Below are positions 8,498-16,681 of a stretch of 19,134 bases of DNA, in pieces. Positions within the stretch are counted from its first letter, which is position 1. Each line of letters opens with the position of its first letter. The stretch lies in the NCBI GenBank assembly GCA_001839685.1, contig MLAK01000632.1, positions 1 to 19,134 on the forward strand, given 5' to 3'. The DNA is from Tritrichomonas foetus. Taxonomy: Eukaryota; Parabasalia; Tritrichomonadida; Tritrichomonadidae. The translations under genes were made by a program, and so were the position numbers. Under the pieces are notes generated by a model. It was not told the DNA's origin. It did no database searches and was given only the letters and a program-made list of their open reading frames with translations.

Positions 8498-10588
8498 TCA
8501 CATGTTCGGCGCATCAAAGTCGAACTGGATTCCTTTCTCCTTGATTTTATCTGTGACGAACTGGAAAGTTGACAAGAATTGAATTACACTGTACTCTTCT
8601 GCATGGTCAAGTGGTGAGACAATTGAGAGAAGCGGCGAAATATAATTCGACAAGAAGTCACTAGTTGATGCAAGACCGACAGGATTCGAATAAACAGTCG
8701 CCACCATTGCAAAAGGTACTATTTGGTCTGCTCCAATTTCGCCAATTCCTTGCAAAGTAAGGAGACCAGTAAGAACTTGATAAGCTGAATGGATATGGGA
8801 TATCTTCTCGAAAGGCTGTTGACACTTGAAAGCGATTTCAAACTCTTCGAAAAACATTTTCAGTCGAGTTCGATCTTCCCTGTAAATGTCGAGGAATGAA
8901 AGTTGATGAAATGCGAGAAGATTATCTGCTTCGTCAGACATAAAACTGTGAACAGTTTCATCGAGTTTCTTCAAATCTTCTCGCTCGCTATACATTTTGA
9001 GTATTCCTAAATCGTGAAGAATGATTGAGCAAATATTTCTGTATGATAAGAAGGAAGGCTTCATTGAAGGATCAAGATTCATCATTGAGTCGCAGCACTT
9101 TGAAACATAGTCGACAAATAGTTTCGGACTCTTCATAACACTATCGGCTGAAGGAGGAGGTGTTTGTGGATCTTCAAAGATAGTCTTAAGCATTTTATGA
9201 GTTTTGGTGAACTCGATGTAATTTAATGAGTTTTTGCTGATGGATTCGATTACATCTTTAAGTTTAGATAAGTATAGATTTTGTGAACTGTATTCACTTA
9301 AGCATAAAAGTGTATCGTTTGCTGTTTCACTGTTGAGTTGTTCTTCGAGAGATTGACAAAGTTGATCTAATGTTGTTTCTGGCGGAAGTGCTGAAACGAG
9401 ACTGTCAAGTGCTCTTTCAATATCTCCATCTCCATCAGTTGATGAGAAGTCTGCAAGTTGTCTGAGATAGTCAGCGATAGTTTTTTGTTCAGTTTCAAGT
9501 TTAACTAATCTTGTTAAGCTCAAGAAGTTCTTGATGCGATCATTTAATGTCAGTTCAGTGACTTTTGCATTGGAGGATGAACCAGATGGCTTTGCAACTG
9601 TTATGTAAGACACTTTTGCTGAAATATTTGGCTTCTCAACAAAAGATTCAGTTGCTTCGAAAACAGCAGTTGCATCAATGAGAGTTGAAGTATTATACAT
9701 TGGATCAACTTGTGTAAGGAGTGCCTCACTTGGAAGCAACGAGAGAGACTCCTGACAAGTTACAATTTTGTGAATTATTTCATTCGATTCAGGACTGGCA
9801 AAATAGTTGTCAAGTGATTCAAGAAGTTGATTATACTGAACTTCACAATAAAGAGAGAACTCAGGATGTGTCAGCCCAAAAAGTGACGAAAGCGTGAGGA
9901 ATGGGCGAAGGAATGATTTCCAAAATATCTGACTGTTGTTTTGGCTTCCGGCCTCAACAAAAATCTCACGGAGGTACTCAGGGAAGAGTGGAGCATATTC
10001 TTGCATTTTCTGAATGAGGATTTCTTGAAGCTCACTGGTGGACTTTCCCTGGATTTGTGCGAAAACTGGCTGCAAACAATTCTCGAAATAGATTTGAGTG
10101 AGCGGCTGAACGAGGAAGCAAACATAAACGTGCTCCCTTAGAGAAGGGTCCAATCTTTTGATAAAGTTAGAAAATGCTGAAATTTGCTCTTGCGACCATA
10201 AATAATGGAATGTTGTCAATATTAATTGAAAGGCGCCGTGCGATAAGTGATTCTGGTTGGCTGCAACACTTTTTGAAATAATTTCACGCAACTTCCCTTG
10301 AGACTGTTCAACGTAATGCATAACTCTCTGTACGATATTGGAAGCATCGACTGTGGCAACTTCTTCGCCGGATGCTACTTGCTCCTTATTGATTGAATCA
10401 ACTGGGTTGTATCTGAATTGATAAATCGCTTTTGATGATTGATATAAAGATACTATTAAATCGCGAATTTGTTTTTCGAAAGTCAGGCGAAGACGTTTGA
10501 CTTCTTCAATGTTACGCTGGTTGTTAACAATTGACTTTTTGATTTGAAGGTGGAGGTTGAAGAGGCGCTGTGTTGGAGTGACACTCAT
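8498..10588 (-). CDS. VPS9-domain protein, putative Rab5-family GEF
   Basis: This 696-residue protein ends in a VPS9-like domain, about residues 575-683. VPS9 domains load GTP onto Rab5-type GTPases on early endosomes. The diagnostic block is GADQIVPFAMVATVYSNP (619-636), close to the GADEFLPVLIYVVI..NP pattern of Rabex-5/Vps9. It carries the key Asp (D621). The later EEYSVIQFLSTFQFV supplies the conserved Tyr (Y666) and helix. Upstream, EKISHIHSAYQVL fits the helix before the GAD motif. The first 45 residues are predicted coiled coil, and the middle is helical with no domain I can name. No ubiquitin-binding zinc finger, Ras-association or ankyrin segment was seen, so it is not a close Rabex, RIN or Varp copy. 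It lies 311 bases downstream of the SCYL1-like gene on the same strand. VPS9 assignment is fairly sure; Rab partner is inference. Confidence 0.8.
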   Translation of the reverse strand: MSVTPTQRLFNLHLQIKKSIVNNQRNIEEVKRLRLTFEKQIRDLIVSLYQSSKAIYQFRYNPVDSINKEQVASGEEVATVDASNIVQRVMHYVEQSQGKLREIISKSVAANQNHLSHGAFQLILTTFHYLWSQEQISAFSNFIKRLDPSLREHVYVCFLVQPLTQIYFENCLQPVFAQIQGKSTSELQEILIQKMQEYAPLFPEYLREIFVEAGSQNNSQIFWKSFLRPFLTLSSLFGLTHPEFSLYCEVQYNQLLESLDNYFASPESNEIIHKIVTCQESLSLLPSEALLTQVDPMYNTSTLIDATAVFEATESFVEKPNISAKVSYITVAKPSGSSSNAKVTELTLNDRIKNFLSLTRLVKLETEQKTIADYLRQLADFSSTDGDGDIERALDSLVSALPPETTLDQLCQSLEEQLNSETANDTLLCLSEYSSQNLYLSKLKDVIESISKNSLNYIEFTKTHKMLKTIFEDPQTPPPSADSVMKSPKLFVDYVSKCCDSMMNLDPSMKPSFLSYRNICSIILHDLGILKMYSEREDLKKLDETVHSFMSDEADNLLAFHQLSFLDIYREDRTRLKMFFEEFEIAFKCQQPFEKISHIHSAYQVLTGLLTLQGIGEIGADQIVPFAMVATVYSNPVGLASTSDFLSNYISPLLSIVSPLDHAEEYSVIQFLSTFQFVTDKIKEKGIQFDFDAPNM

Positions 10589-10899
10589 TTCTTATTTTGT
10601 TCAATTTTCTATTGGAAACAAATAGAATTTTTGAATAAAATGGTGAATTTTATTTGTCATTTTAACCATCAATCGTGAATTATTCGACCAAATAACATCT
10701 TAATTATCTGGGCAAATTCAATCCTTATCTGTTCAATTAATCATTTTGAAGTGTTACAAAATATTCTTGGAGACAACAAATAGAATTCAAGATTTATTGC
10801 AATATGAAAGAATGATAAAGTTAATGGATTATAAAACGTTTTTATTAATACAAAATAGAAAAAAAATGAAATATAAAATATTACATTTGTCAGAAAAGA
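10589..10899. other. Spacer between two minus-strand genes
   Basis: 311 AT-rich bases between the SCYL1-like stop and the VPS9-gene start. The VPS9 gene promoter should lie here, but no convincing TCAYW initiator is found next to the ATG at 10588. No other feature was seen. Confidence 0.5.
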
Positions 10900-13470
10900 T
10901 TAGTCTTCTTCATCCCAATCAATATCATCATCCCATCCATCAGAATTCTTTGAAATAATGACTTTTTTGGCACGTGGAAGATTCTTCTTCTCATGTTCTT
11001 CGTGTGAAAATCGTGGTTTTGGTTTCTCTTCATGTTTTGAGGCGATGTTTGGCCGTGCTTTCTGTGCAGCAGGTTTATCAGCCACTCTAGCAGATGCTTT
11101 TGGAACAGATATTTCTTTTGGTTCACCCCAGCCATCATCATCGTCTTCATCATCATCACCATCGTCATTATTAAAATGATTTACATTGATTACATTGCTG
11201 TTTCTTGTTGTTGGCTTTGAATTAGCTTCAACTTTTTGTGAAACTTTATTTAAAACACTTGGTTTAGTTGCTGTGTGTTGTTGAGCAATTGTCTGCTTTA
11301 CTGGCTGCTTCATTTGTTGTTGTTCCACTGGTTGCTTTCCCCAACTGTCAACATTTCCATCCTCATCAAACTCAATGTCATCGTCGCTCCATCCATCTTC
11401 CACAATTTCTGGTTTCGCTACGGGTTTCAGTACTGGCTTTTGTGCTGGTCTAGAAACTTGGTGCTGTGCTCGAGATGCACCAATTGCTTTGACTTTCACA
11501 TCTTTAAGATCACCCCAGTTGTCATCATCGTCTTCTTCTTCATTGTCATTGTCGAAGTTGCCTGCTTTAACAACACTTACGCTTGTTTTCTTCTTGTTGT
11601 CTGCGCCACCAAGCTTCATTGGTGCATTTTTTAACTGTGTATTATTCATTGTTGGTTTTTGTGGTTTCTTAACAACAATAGGTTCTCCCCAACTATCATC
11701 ATCTTCTTCATCTTCATCTTTATCTCGTTGATTAGTACCACTATTTCGAATAAGGCTATCATCTTTCTTCTTAATATCACCAAACCTTTGCCCACTACTT
11801 GTGTTTGTATGAGAATTTCTACCAATATTGTTGTTTTGTCTGTTCTGGCGCGAACTACTAAGTCTATCATTACGGTTAGAATTTAGGTTAGCGCTTGTTG
11901 TTGTTGTTGCGCTTGAGGTGTTCGAAACAGCAGTGTGCTCTGGTTCAGCTGTATTTTCAGGAACATCTTGAGAAAGTTGTTCAATATAGTCGCGCATTGC
12001 TTTGATAGCAAGTGATCGAATATCCATGTGAGGATCAACACAGAGTGGCGATAAAACAGGCATAATTGATGTTGCAATGATTTGTTGGTTAAAATATGAA
12101 TTACATGTTCTGTAAGCAGAAATTGCAGCTTTTCTGGCAGGTCCAAAAGGATCAGTTGCAGCTTTGCCGAAGCATTGAATTAAAGTTTGTACACGAAATT
12201 CTGCTTCAATATATTCAGCAATTTTTGCGAGACAAATGACAGAATTGCATCGAATTGATGAATCTGGATCACTTTGAAGTCTTTTTAGTTCACGTAAAAG
12301 TGTTTTCCCATTATTTATACTTAGATGAGATGCCATTGGAACCATTGCAATGATTGTTGACGCTTTTACTGCAACAACCGTGTCATTCAACCCTAAAACA
12401 ACGTTTGGAAAGACATTTTCATTAATTATTTTCGGAGAAAAATGAGGAATTAATTTATCAATTTGAGATAAAAGATGAACACGAATACTTCGATCTTTAC
12501 TTTCAAAAAGAGGAAGTAAAGAAGGAACAATTGTCTGTCCAAATGCCTCCGAACCCATGTTTTTTCCAATTGCTAGAATATTTTCTAAAACAGCAGGTGT
12601 TTGAGCGAACGATAGAGATGCAAGAAGTGTTGGTAAAATTGCATGTTCTTGAGTTTCAACAGAAAAAATATTTATAGTATCGAGTAAATTCTTGAAAAAT
12701 GTTTCTCGATCAAATTGATCTTTTAATGGCAAGTCCCTTAAAAATAAAATAGTTGTCATAAATTTATCAGTCTTCCAATAATCCAAAGCAAGAAGTGATT
12801 TTGGACTCGGTGGATTTCGAATGTTTGGCGCCCATCTTTTCGCGTATTTGGCGAAAGTTCTGGAAAGCCTATTTTCCCACTGCGTCATATAAGCTGCTAT
12901 AAATCTGACATCAATTGAATATGTTGGTGCTCCATCCGGTGGCTGTGGTGTAGCATACTGAGTGAAGCGGCACCAATCAGAATAAAAATCATGAATTGGC
13001 CCAATTCCATTAACAGTCATCCAATGCAATCCGGCAATTTTTAATTCATGACCATAAGTCATGAAAAGTGAACTTCCTGTGATATTTCCATGAATCGCAT
13101 TTGCATCTTCACCTAAAAAGCCAACAAAATCCGTCATAATGTAAATTGCCCATGATAATTCGGAATCGGAAAGCTTTCGTTCATCGAATGGAAGTATTTT
13201 GTCGGTTACAACGTAATTCGCGCCATCATTTTCGTAAGAGTCGATAAAAACGGGAATAGCTGGATGTCTAAACGTTCTCCATATTTTGATTGCATTTTGT
13301 GCAAGCGCTTGTTGAAGGGGTGAATTGTCTGGCTTGATTTCGAAAATTGAAAATTCTTTTTGATCGGAAACTCGAACACCATCAAAAAGTTTGTAGCTTA
13401 AAGGAGTCTCTGCGGCAAAATGTTGAGTTGAAAGCGTATAAGGAAGTGTTTTCTTTTTAAAGAACCACAT
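10900..13470 (-). CDS. SCY1/SCYL1-like pseudokinase with HEAT repeats and acidic-Trp tail
   Basis: This 856-residue protein matches the SCYL1 family, pseudokinases that act in COPI-dependent Golgi-to-ER traffic. The kinase-like domain (about 20-215) keeps RHPAIPVFIDSYE and YVVTD. It lacks the glycine loop, has HGN (127-129) in place of the catalytic HRD, and IAGL (145-148) in place of DFG, so no phosphotransfer is expected. Residues about 235-500 are HEAT-like, with SCYL1 hallmarks TILFLRDLPLKD, the block around IRCNSVICLAKI, ATDPFGPARKAA and VDPHMDIRSLAIKAMRDY. A low-complexity linker (505-580) follows. The tail (583-856) holds seven Trp in acidic clusters (W594, W652, W694, W710, W781, W846, W852), several as D-x-WG-E/D. 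Animal SCYL1 ends in a basic COPI-binding motif; here the end is DWDEED. The divergent neighbour is the acylphosphatase gene, 443 bases away. Confidence 0.92.
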   Translation of the reverse strand: MWFFKKKTLPYTLSTQHFAAETPLSYKLFDGVRVSDQKEFSIFEIKPDNSPLQQALAQNAIKIWRTFRHPAIPVFIDSYENDGANYVVTDKILPFDERKLSDSELSWAIYIMTDFVGFLGEDANAIHGNITGSSLFMTYGHELKIAGLHWMTVNGIGPIHDFYSDWCRFTQYATPQPPDGAPTYSIDVRFIAAYMTQWENRLSRTFAKYAKRWAPNIRNPPSPKSLLALDYWKTDKFMTTILFLRDLPLKDQFDRETFFKNLLDTINIFSVETQEHAILPTLLASLSFAQTPAVLENILAIGKNMGSEAFGQTIVPSLLPLFESKDRSIRVHLLSQIDKLIPHFSPKIINENVFPNVVLGLNDTVVAVKASTIIAMVPMASHLSINNGKTLLRELKRLQSDPDSSIRCNSVICLAKIAEYIEAEFRVQTLIQCFGKAATDPFGPARKAAISAYRTCNSYFNQQIIATSIMPVLSPLCVDPHMDIRSLAIKAMRDYIEQLSQDVPENTAEPEHTAVSNTSSATTTTSANLNSNRNDRLSSSRQNRQNNNIGRNSHTNTSSGQRFGDIKKKDDSLIRNSGTNQRDKDEDEEDDDSWGEPIVVKKPQKPTMNNTQLKNAPMKLGGADNKKKTSVSVVKAGNFDNDNEEEDDDDNWGDLKDVKVKAIGASRAQHQVSRPAQKPVLKPVAKPEIVEDGWSDDDIEFDEDGNVDSWGKQPVEQQQMKQPVKQTIAQQHTATKPSVLNKVSQKVEANSKPTTRNSNVINVNHFNNDDGDDDEDDDDGWGEPKEISVPKASARVADKPAAQKARPNIASKHEEKPKPRFSHEEHEKKNLPRAKKVIISKNSDGWDDDIDWDEED

Positions 13471-13900
13471 TTAAGAAAAAATATTTTGTGAACTTATCGT
13501 AAAAGAATTTCAGAGTAAATTCTGAAATGATTTTGTAAAGTATTGAATATGAATGATCTCATTGAATGTCAACTACACTGCAAGACAAATCAATGAATAA
13601 CGATAGCATTCGGCCAAATTGTAAAATATAACTTTTTAAGTCCATAAATGTCCCTTAACAATTCTGTCCGTGATGTAGAATAGAGTTTCTTTAATAATAT
13701 AAAATTGTTTTAAGCATGAATAATGTAATACATATCCGAGAGCTATTCAAAAAATAAAAGAACAAATACTATCACTTATTCATTATGAGATTAATTCAAA
13801 GTTTTAAATATAAAAATAGGTTAAAAAGCATTGAATACATTACATGTAATCAAGTTGACTTTTCTTGATAATTTGTTTGGTTCAAAATCTTCTAAAAAGT
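13471..13900. other. Divergent promoter region
   Basis: This spacer separates the SCYL1-like gene (-) from the acylphosphatase gene (+), so it should hold promoters for both. A TCACA initiator-like motif reads on the minus strand at 13491-13487, 17-21 bases before the SCYL1-like ATG. The plus-strand initiator is listed separately. No other feature was recognised. Confidence 0.45.
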
Positions 13901-13905
13901 TCATT
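13901..13905 (+). promoter_or_regulatory. Initiator-like TCATT before the acylphosphatase ATG
   Basis: TCATT matches the trichomonad initiator. Its +1 A at 13903 is 11 bases before the ATG at 13914, a typical short trichomonad 5' UTR. Confidence 0.45.
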
Positions 13906-13913
13906 TTTTCTAA

Positions 13914-14249
13914 ATGTTGAAGAAAGTTTTTCTTCAAGCACAAGGAAATGTTCAAAATGTGATGTTTAGACAAACAATTCTTAAGTTAGCACATAAAATT
14001 GGAATAACTGCTGGTGCAACAAATTGTTATTTCGATGAATCCAAAGTAGATATATCAATAATGGGGAAAGATGAAAAAATTAAAGAATTTATTGAAGTTT
14101 TAAAACCTGGTAAGAAATTAAATTCATGGGGTGCACAAATAGACTCACTAGAAATTGCAGAGAATGGAAGAGATCCTTTAAATCATCAGATTAACACAGA
14201 AAATTTTAATAATATAAATTGGAGAACAGATATTGTTTACTATATATGA
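13914..14249 (+). CDS. Acylphosphatase
   Basis: A 111-residue protein of the acylphosphatase family, small cytosolic enzymes that hydrolyse acyl phosphates such as 1,3-bisphosphoglycerate and carbamoyl phosphate. The signature appears as QGNVQNVMFRQTILKLAHKIG, where canonical copies read GxVQGVxFR. Catalytic Arg (R19) and Asn (N37) are both present with the canonical 18-residue spacing. The core fills about residues 3-82, normal length for the family; the 29 extra C-terminal residues are Asn-rich and unmatched. Deviations include Asn in place of the usual Gly in VQG (N15), and GKKLNSWGAQI in place of the usual GP..A.V. Activity is likely but the altered loop is notable. It is transcribed divergently from the SCYL1-like gene. 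Confidence 0.85.
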   Translation: MLKKVFLQAQGNVQNVMFRQTILKLAHKIGITAGATNCYFDESKVDISIMGKDEKIKEFIEVLKPGKKLNSWGAQIDSLEIAENGRDPLNHQINTENFNNINWRTDIVYYI

Positions 14250-14937
14250 ATGTAATTAGTAATTACTCTCTTTTTATTATTAAAAAAGCACGTGTTTTAC
14301 GAATTAGTATTATTTTTTTTTCTTCCAGGAAAAATTCTTTTTGTTTTCTACCTTTAATTGATTTGTTATGATTACAGTAAGGCTACTGAATGCGCAAAAT
14401 TTGCTGAATTGTTTATGAATGGCTAATTCTTGTAGTATATGGGCGACATCTAGAATGTGAATCAACAGAACCTTCATCAGATGAAGATTCAGAACCAGAA
14501 ACGAAAGAAGTAAGACAAGAAGAAGAAAAACTTCTAGGATTGTTAAAGAATGTTTATGAACTTCCTTCAGAAAGGGAACTTCAACAAAGAGAATTTATTG
14601 GGAGTTCAGAACTGATGTATATTTCATATTATTTTAATTAATTAATATCATTTTTCGAATCACATTATTCAATTCCTTCCTTTTTTATCATGTATATATC
14701 ACTTTTTTAGAGAAGAATTTCCAAATAATATGAGTGATGAATGTTGTTGGTTCTTCATGGCAATACGGCGATAATAAATCAAAACAATTAGATATATTGT
14801 ACATGAGTAATGATATGATAACAATTAGATATATTTTGAAATCACAATAATAAACTAATATTAAAAATTATTTAGACATAAATATGATCTGAAAAATAGT
14901 TTCACATTCACAACTCATTATGAATTATTTTTTGGAA
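14250..14937. other. Spacer with coding-like remnants
   Basis: No intact gene was found. At about 14370-14420 a forward frame reads DYSKATECAKFAELFMNG before a stop, which faintly resembles a trichomonad ankyrin repeat. At about 14435-14640 another forward frame is open without an early Met and gives an acidic segment (SSDEDSEPETKE, then QEEEKLLGLLKNVYELPSER). A third short stretch near 14712-14770 reads EEFPNNMSDECCWFFMAIRR. The pieces lie in order on one strand and may be relics of one decayed gene. No family could be assigned. Confidence 0.35.
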
Positions 14938-15207
14938 TTAACTAAAAAATTCAATTGAATGAATGGCAATGTCATCATTATCGGATGTGTTTTTAGATGT
15001 TCCTCGAAATCGAAAATATGGATAATAATGAGATTCTGAATCACATTGGAAATATACTTCTTTGAGATTTTCATGTAATAAATTCGATGATTTATTATCT
15101 ACTTCTTCCCAAATATTTCCATCATTGGATCCTTCAACTTGCCAAGAATTAAGAAAATATCCATTACCCTATGATGAAGAATGTGACTTGAATGTATATC
15201 CATTTTA

Positions 15208-15209
15208 TA
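15208..15209. repeat. TA target-site duplication, left
   Basis: TA directly precedes the left TIR and is repeated at 16471-16472 after the right TIR, as for all Tc1/mariner insertions. The flanks read TATA, so the exact TA is defined by the GGGTGTCC end. Confidence 0.8.
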
Positions 15210-15235
15210 GGGTGTCCGGAGGCGTGATGTCACTA
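15210..15235 (+). repeat. Mariner left terminal inverted repeat
   Basis: It starts GGGTGTCCGG, has AGGC in the middle and ends GTGATGTCACTA. It matches the right end at 22 of 26 positions, with all four differences in the AGGC/TAAT block (15220-15223). Confidence 0.93.
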
Positions 15236-15380
15236 CCCACATTAGAAGTGAAATCAATACATTATATTTATAAATAATAAACTATGCAATGTTAACATAA
15301 AAATTTTGAAAACAATTTTTTTTTCTCTTGACTGAAAATAGAGATAAAGAATCTTTTTCATAAAAAAAAAGAATAATTTA

Positions 15381-15403
15381 TAAACGTACACGATGCACGT
15401 TTA
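15381..15403. promoter_or_regulatory. Small dyad just before the transposase ATG
   Basis: Arms taaacgt (15381-15387) and acgttta (15397-15403) are perfect complements and lie 8-30 bases before the ATG at 15411. It could be a promoter element, a repressor site or a 5' UTR hairpin in the transposon mRNA. Chance is not excluded. Confidence 0.35.
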
Positions 15404-15410
15404 TTAAAAA

Positions 15411-16396
15411 ATGATTGATCAACATTCAATCATAACTTTTCTGCAGCTTGAAGGAAAAAGGGGCAAAGAAATATATGAAGAAATGAAGAGTGTCTTGAAA
15501 GAAAAATGTTTGTCTCAAAGACAAATCTACCGAGTCATGGCAGAACTGAACAGAAGTCAAAACACACAGCCTGTGAAAAAAGAGAAAAAGTGCCAAAGTT
15601 ATGATATTCTTGACTGGAAAATTTTAGATGTTTTAACCGAATTTCCACATTCATCGTGTCGATATATTGCTAATGTTTTAGGTGAACCAAAATCGACAAT
15701 TTATGATCGTTTAACATCAAAATTAATGTATAAACATGTGCATCTTCGATGGGTGCCACATATTCTAACAGAAAATCAAAAGGCCAATAGAGTTTTATTG
15801 GCAAAAAAACTTCTTAAAATTTTGAATGCAGAACAAAAAACTAATTTCACCTTTTTAATAACAGGAGATGAGTCTTGGTTTTATTCCAAGACTGATTTCA
15901 ATACACAATGGATTCCTGAAAACTCAGTAATCCCAACTATTCAAAATCCAGGGTTTCAGATCACTAAATTTATGGTGACTGTATTTTGGAACCCTCATGG
16001 GATAATTCATATTGATGTTTTGCCGCCAAATGAAAAGTTTAATGCTGCATATTATATTACAGCCATTATGTCAAAAATTGTTGAGTTTAAAAACTCGAAT
16101 AATTATAAAAAATTATTTGTTCATTATGACAATGCAAAGCCTCATGTGGCAAAAATTGTCAAAAAATATATAAATGAAAACTCACTAGAATCAGTTCCAC
16201 ATCCGGCATATTCACCTGATTTGGCGCCTAGCGACTTTTTTTTATNGGAATTGTTTTTGAATCACCAAGCCATTTGATTCAAACAATAGTCCAAATTTTC
16301 AATGAAATTCCATCGGAAACTTTGCTTTCAGTTTTTGCAGAATGGCAAAATAGACTGAAAAAAGTTATTGATGCCAATGGAGACTACATATTTTGA
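15411..16396 (+). CDS. Mariner transposase with one frame break at an unresolved base
   Basis: This cut-and-paste transposase has two N-terminal helix-turn-helix regions (about 5-45, and 68-105 with the mariner pattern FPHSSCRYIANVLGEPKSTIYDRL). The catalytic domain carries TGDESW (D153), VHYDNAKPH (D240) and YSPDLAPSDFF (D275). D240 and D275 have 34 residues between them, so it is DD34D. From the ATG at 15411 the frame stays open to a TGA at 16275-16277, giving 288 residues. The sequence has an N at 16246. Past it, a different frame carries the expected mariner C-terminus (AEWQNRLKKVIDANGDYIF) to a TGA at 16394-16396. One extra base at the N would join both parts into about 328 residues, the usual length. 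The break is therefore probably an assembly gap after the T8 run, but a real frameshift cannot be ruled out. Confidence 0.9.
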
Positions 16397-16444
16397 AATA
16401 CTTATCAATAAAAAATGACTTATTAGAAATGACTTTATTATACT

Positions 16445-16470
16445 TAGTGACATCACATTACCGGACACCC
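16445..16470 (-). repeat. Mariner right terminal inverted repeat
   Basis: Read on the minus strand it starts GGGTGTCCGG, then TAAT, then GTGATGTCACTA. It is the inverted partner of the left end, followed by the TA duplication at 16471-16472. Confidence 0.93.
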
Positions 16471-16681
16471 TATATTTTAAGCTATAATTTTTGAGATTAA
16501 ATATGATAGTTCCATTCTTATTTAATACAAACCACAAATTGGTTTCATTTGGTTTGATTGGATCAATGATATAAGAACTATATTTTGAATCAATTCTCCA
16601 ATCTGTTGTGATAATTTCTACTGTATTATTGGTTGCGGGATTCCCACTAGTTTTATCAAAATAAATATGAAAATACGCCAT

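Larger units (their letters stand above)
15210..16470 (+). mobile_element. Mariner (DD34D) transposon, Tvmar-like
   Basis: A 1261-bp element bounded by 26-bp inverted repeats (15210-15235 and 16445-16470) and a TA duplication. It contains one transposase gene on the plus strand. Size, TIR length, target site and DD34D signature fit mariner, and in particular the Tvmar elements of Trichomonas vaginalis (recalled, not compared here). The outer ten bases of the TIRs (GGGTGTCCGG) and the inner twelve (GTGATGTCACTA) are identical between ends; the four bases between differ completely. Good TIRs and a nearly complete transposase argue for fairly recent activity. It sits in a decayed F5/8-like gene. 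Confidence 0.93.
14938..16681 (-). pseudogene. F5/8 type C-like domain gene, broken by a mariner insertion
   Basis: Both flanks of the mariner element carry parts of one discoidin (F5/8 type C)-like domain on the minus strand. Right of the element, 16681-16471 encodes the N-terminal half (KTSGNPATNNTVEI, then a segment ending LKNYSLKY). Left of it, 15207-14938 encodes the C-terminal half: GYTFKSHSSS, stop, then NSWQVEGSNDGNIWEEVD, and finally HSIEFF before a TAA at 14940-14938. The pattern LKxY..Y..KS..W.VEGSNDG..W..vD...EFF matches trichomonad F5/8-like proteins. Besides the insertion there is an in-frame TAG (15171-15169) and a one-base frame change between the halves. A TAG directly precedes the ATG at 16681, so the usual N-terminal part is lost or degraded; weak readable text continues to about 16830. 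These breaks mean a dead gene, not merely a transposon-disrupted one. Confidence 0.75.

Noticed and set aside
11268..11886. Plus-strand open frames rich in Ser or Val opposite the SCYL1-like tail
   Set aside because: They are the mirror of Asp/Glu-rich codons on the minus strand (GAT/GAA read as ATC/TTC) and show no independent protein character.
10900..13470. Active protein kinase
   Set aside because: HRD and DFG are replaced (HGN, IAGL) and the glycine loop is missing, while the HEAT part matches SCYL1; a pseudokinase is the better call.
14616..14711. Possible intron between the acidic fragment and the SDECCWFF fragment
   Set aside because: The ends are GT...AG, but the trichomonad signals GTATGT and ACTAACACACAG are absent, so splicing is not supported.
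15062..15277. 71-codon open frame on the plus strand at the mariner left end
   Set aside because: It is antisense to the F5/8-like remnant, whose minus-strand reading matches a known domain pattern; it also runs into the TIR.
16328..16442. Continuation of the F5/8 half into the mariner end
   Set aside because: The frame stays open through the TIR by chance; the residues after LKNYSLKY are transposon sequence and not part of the domain.
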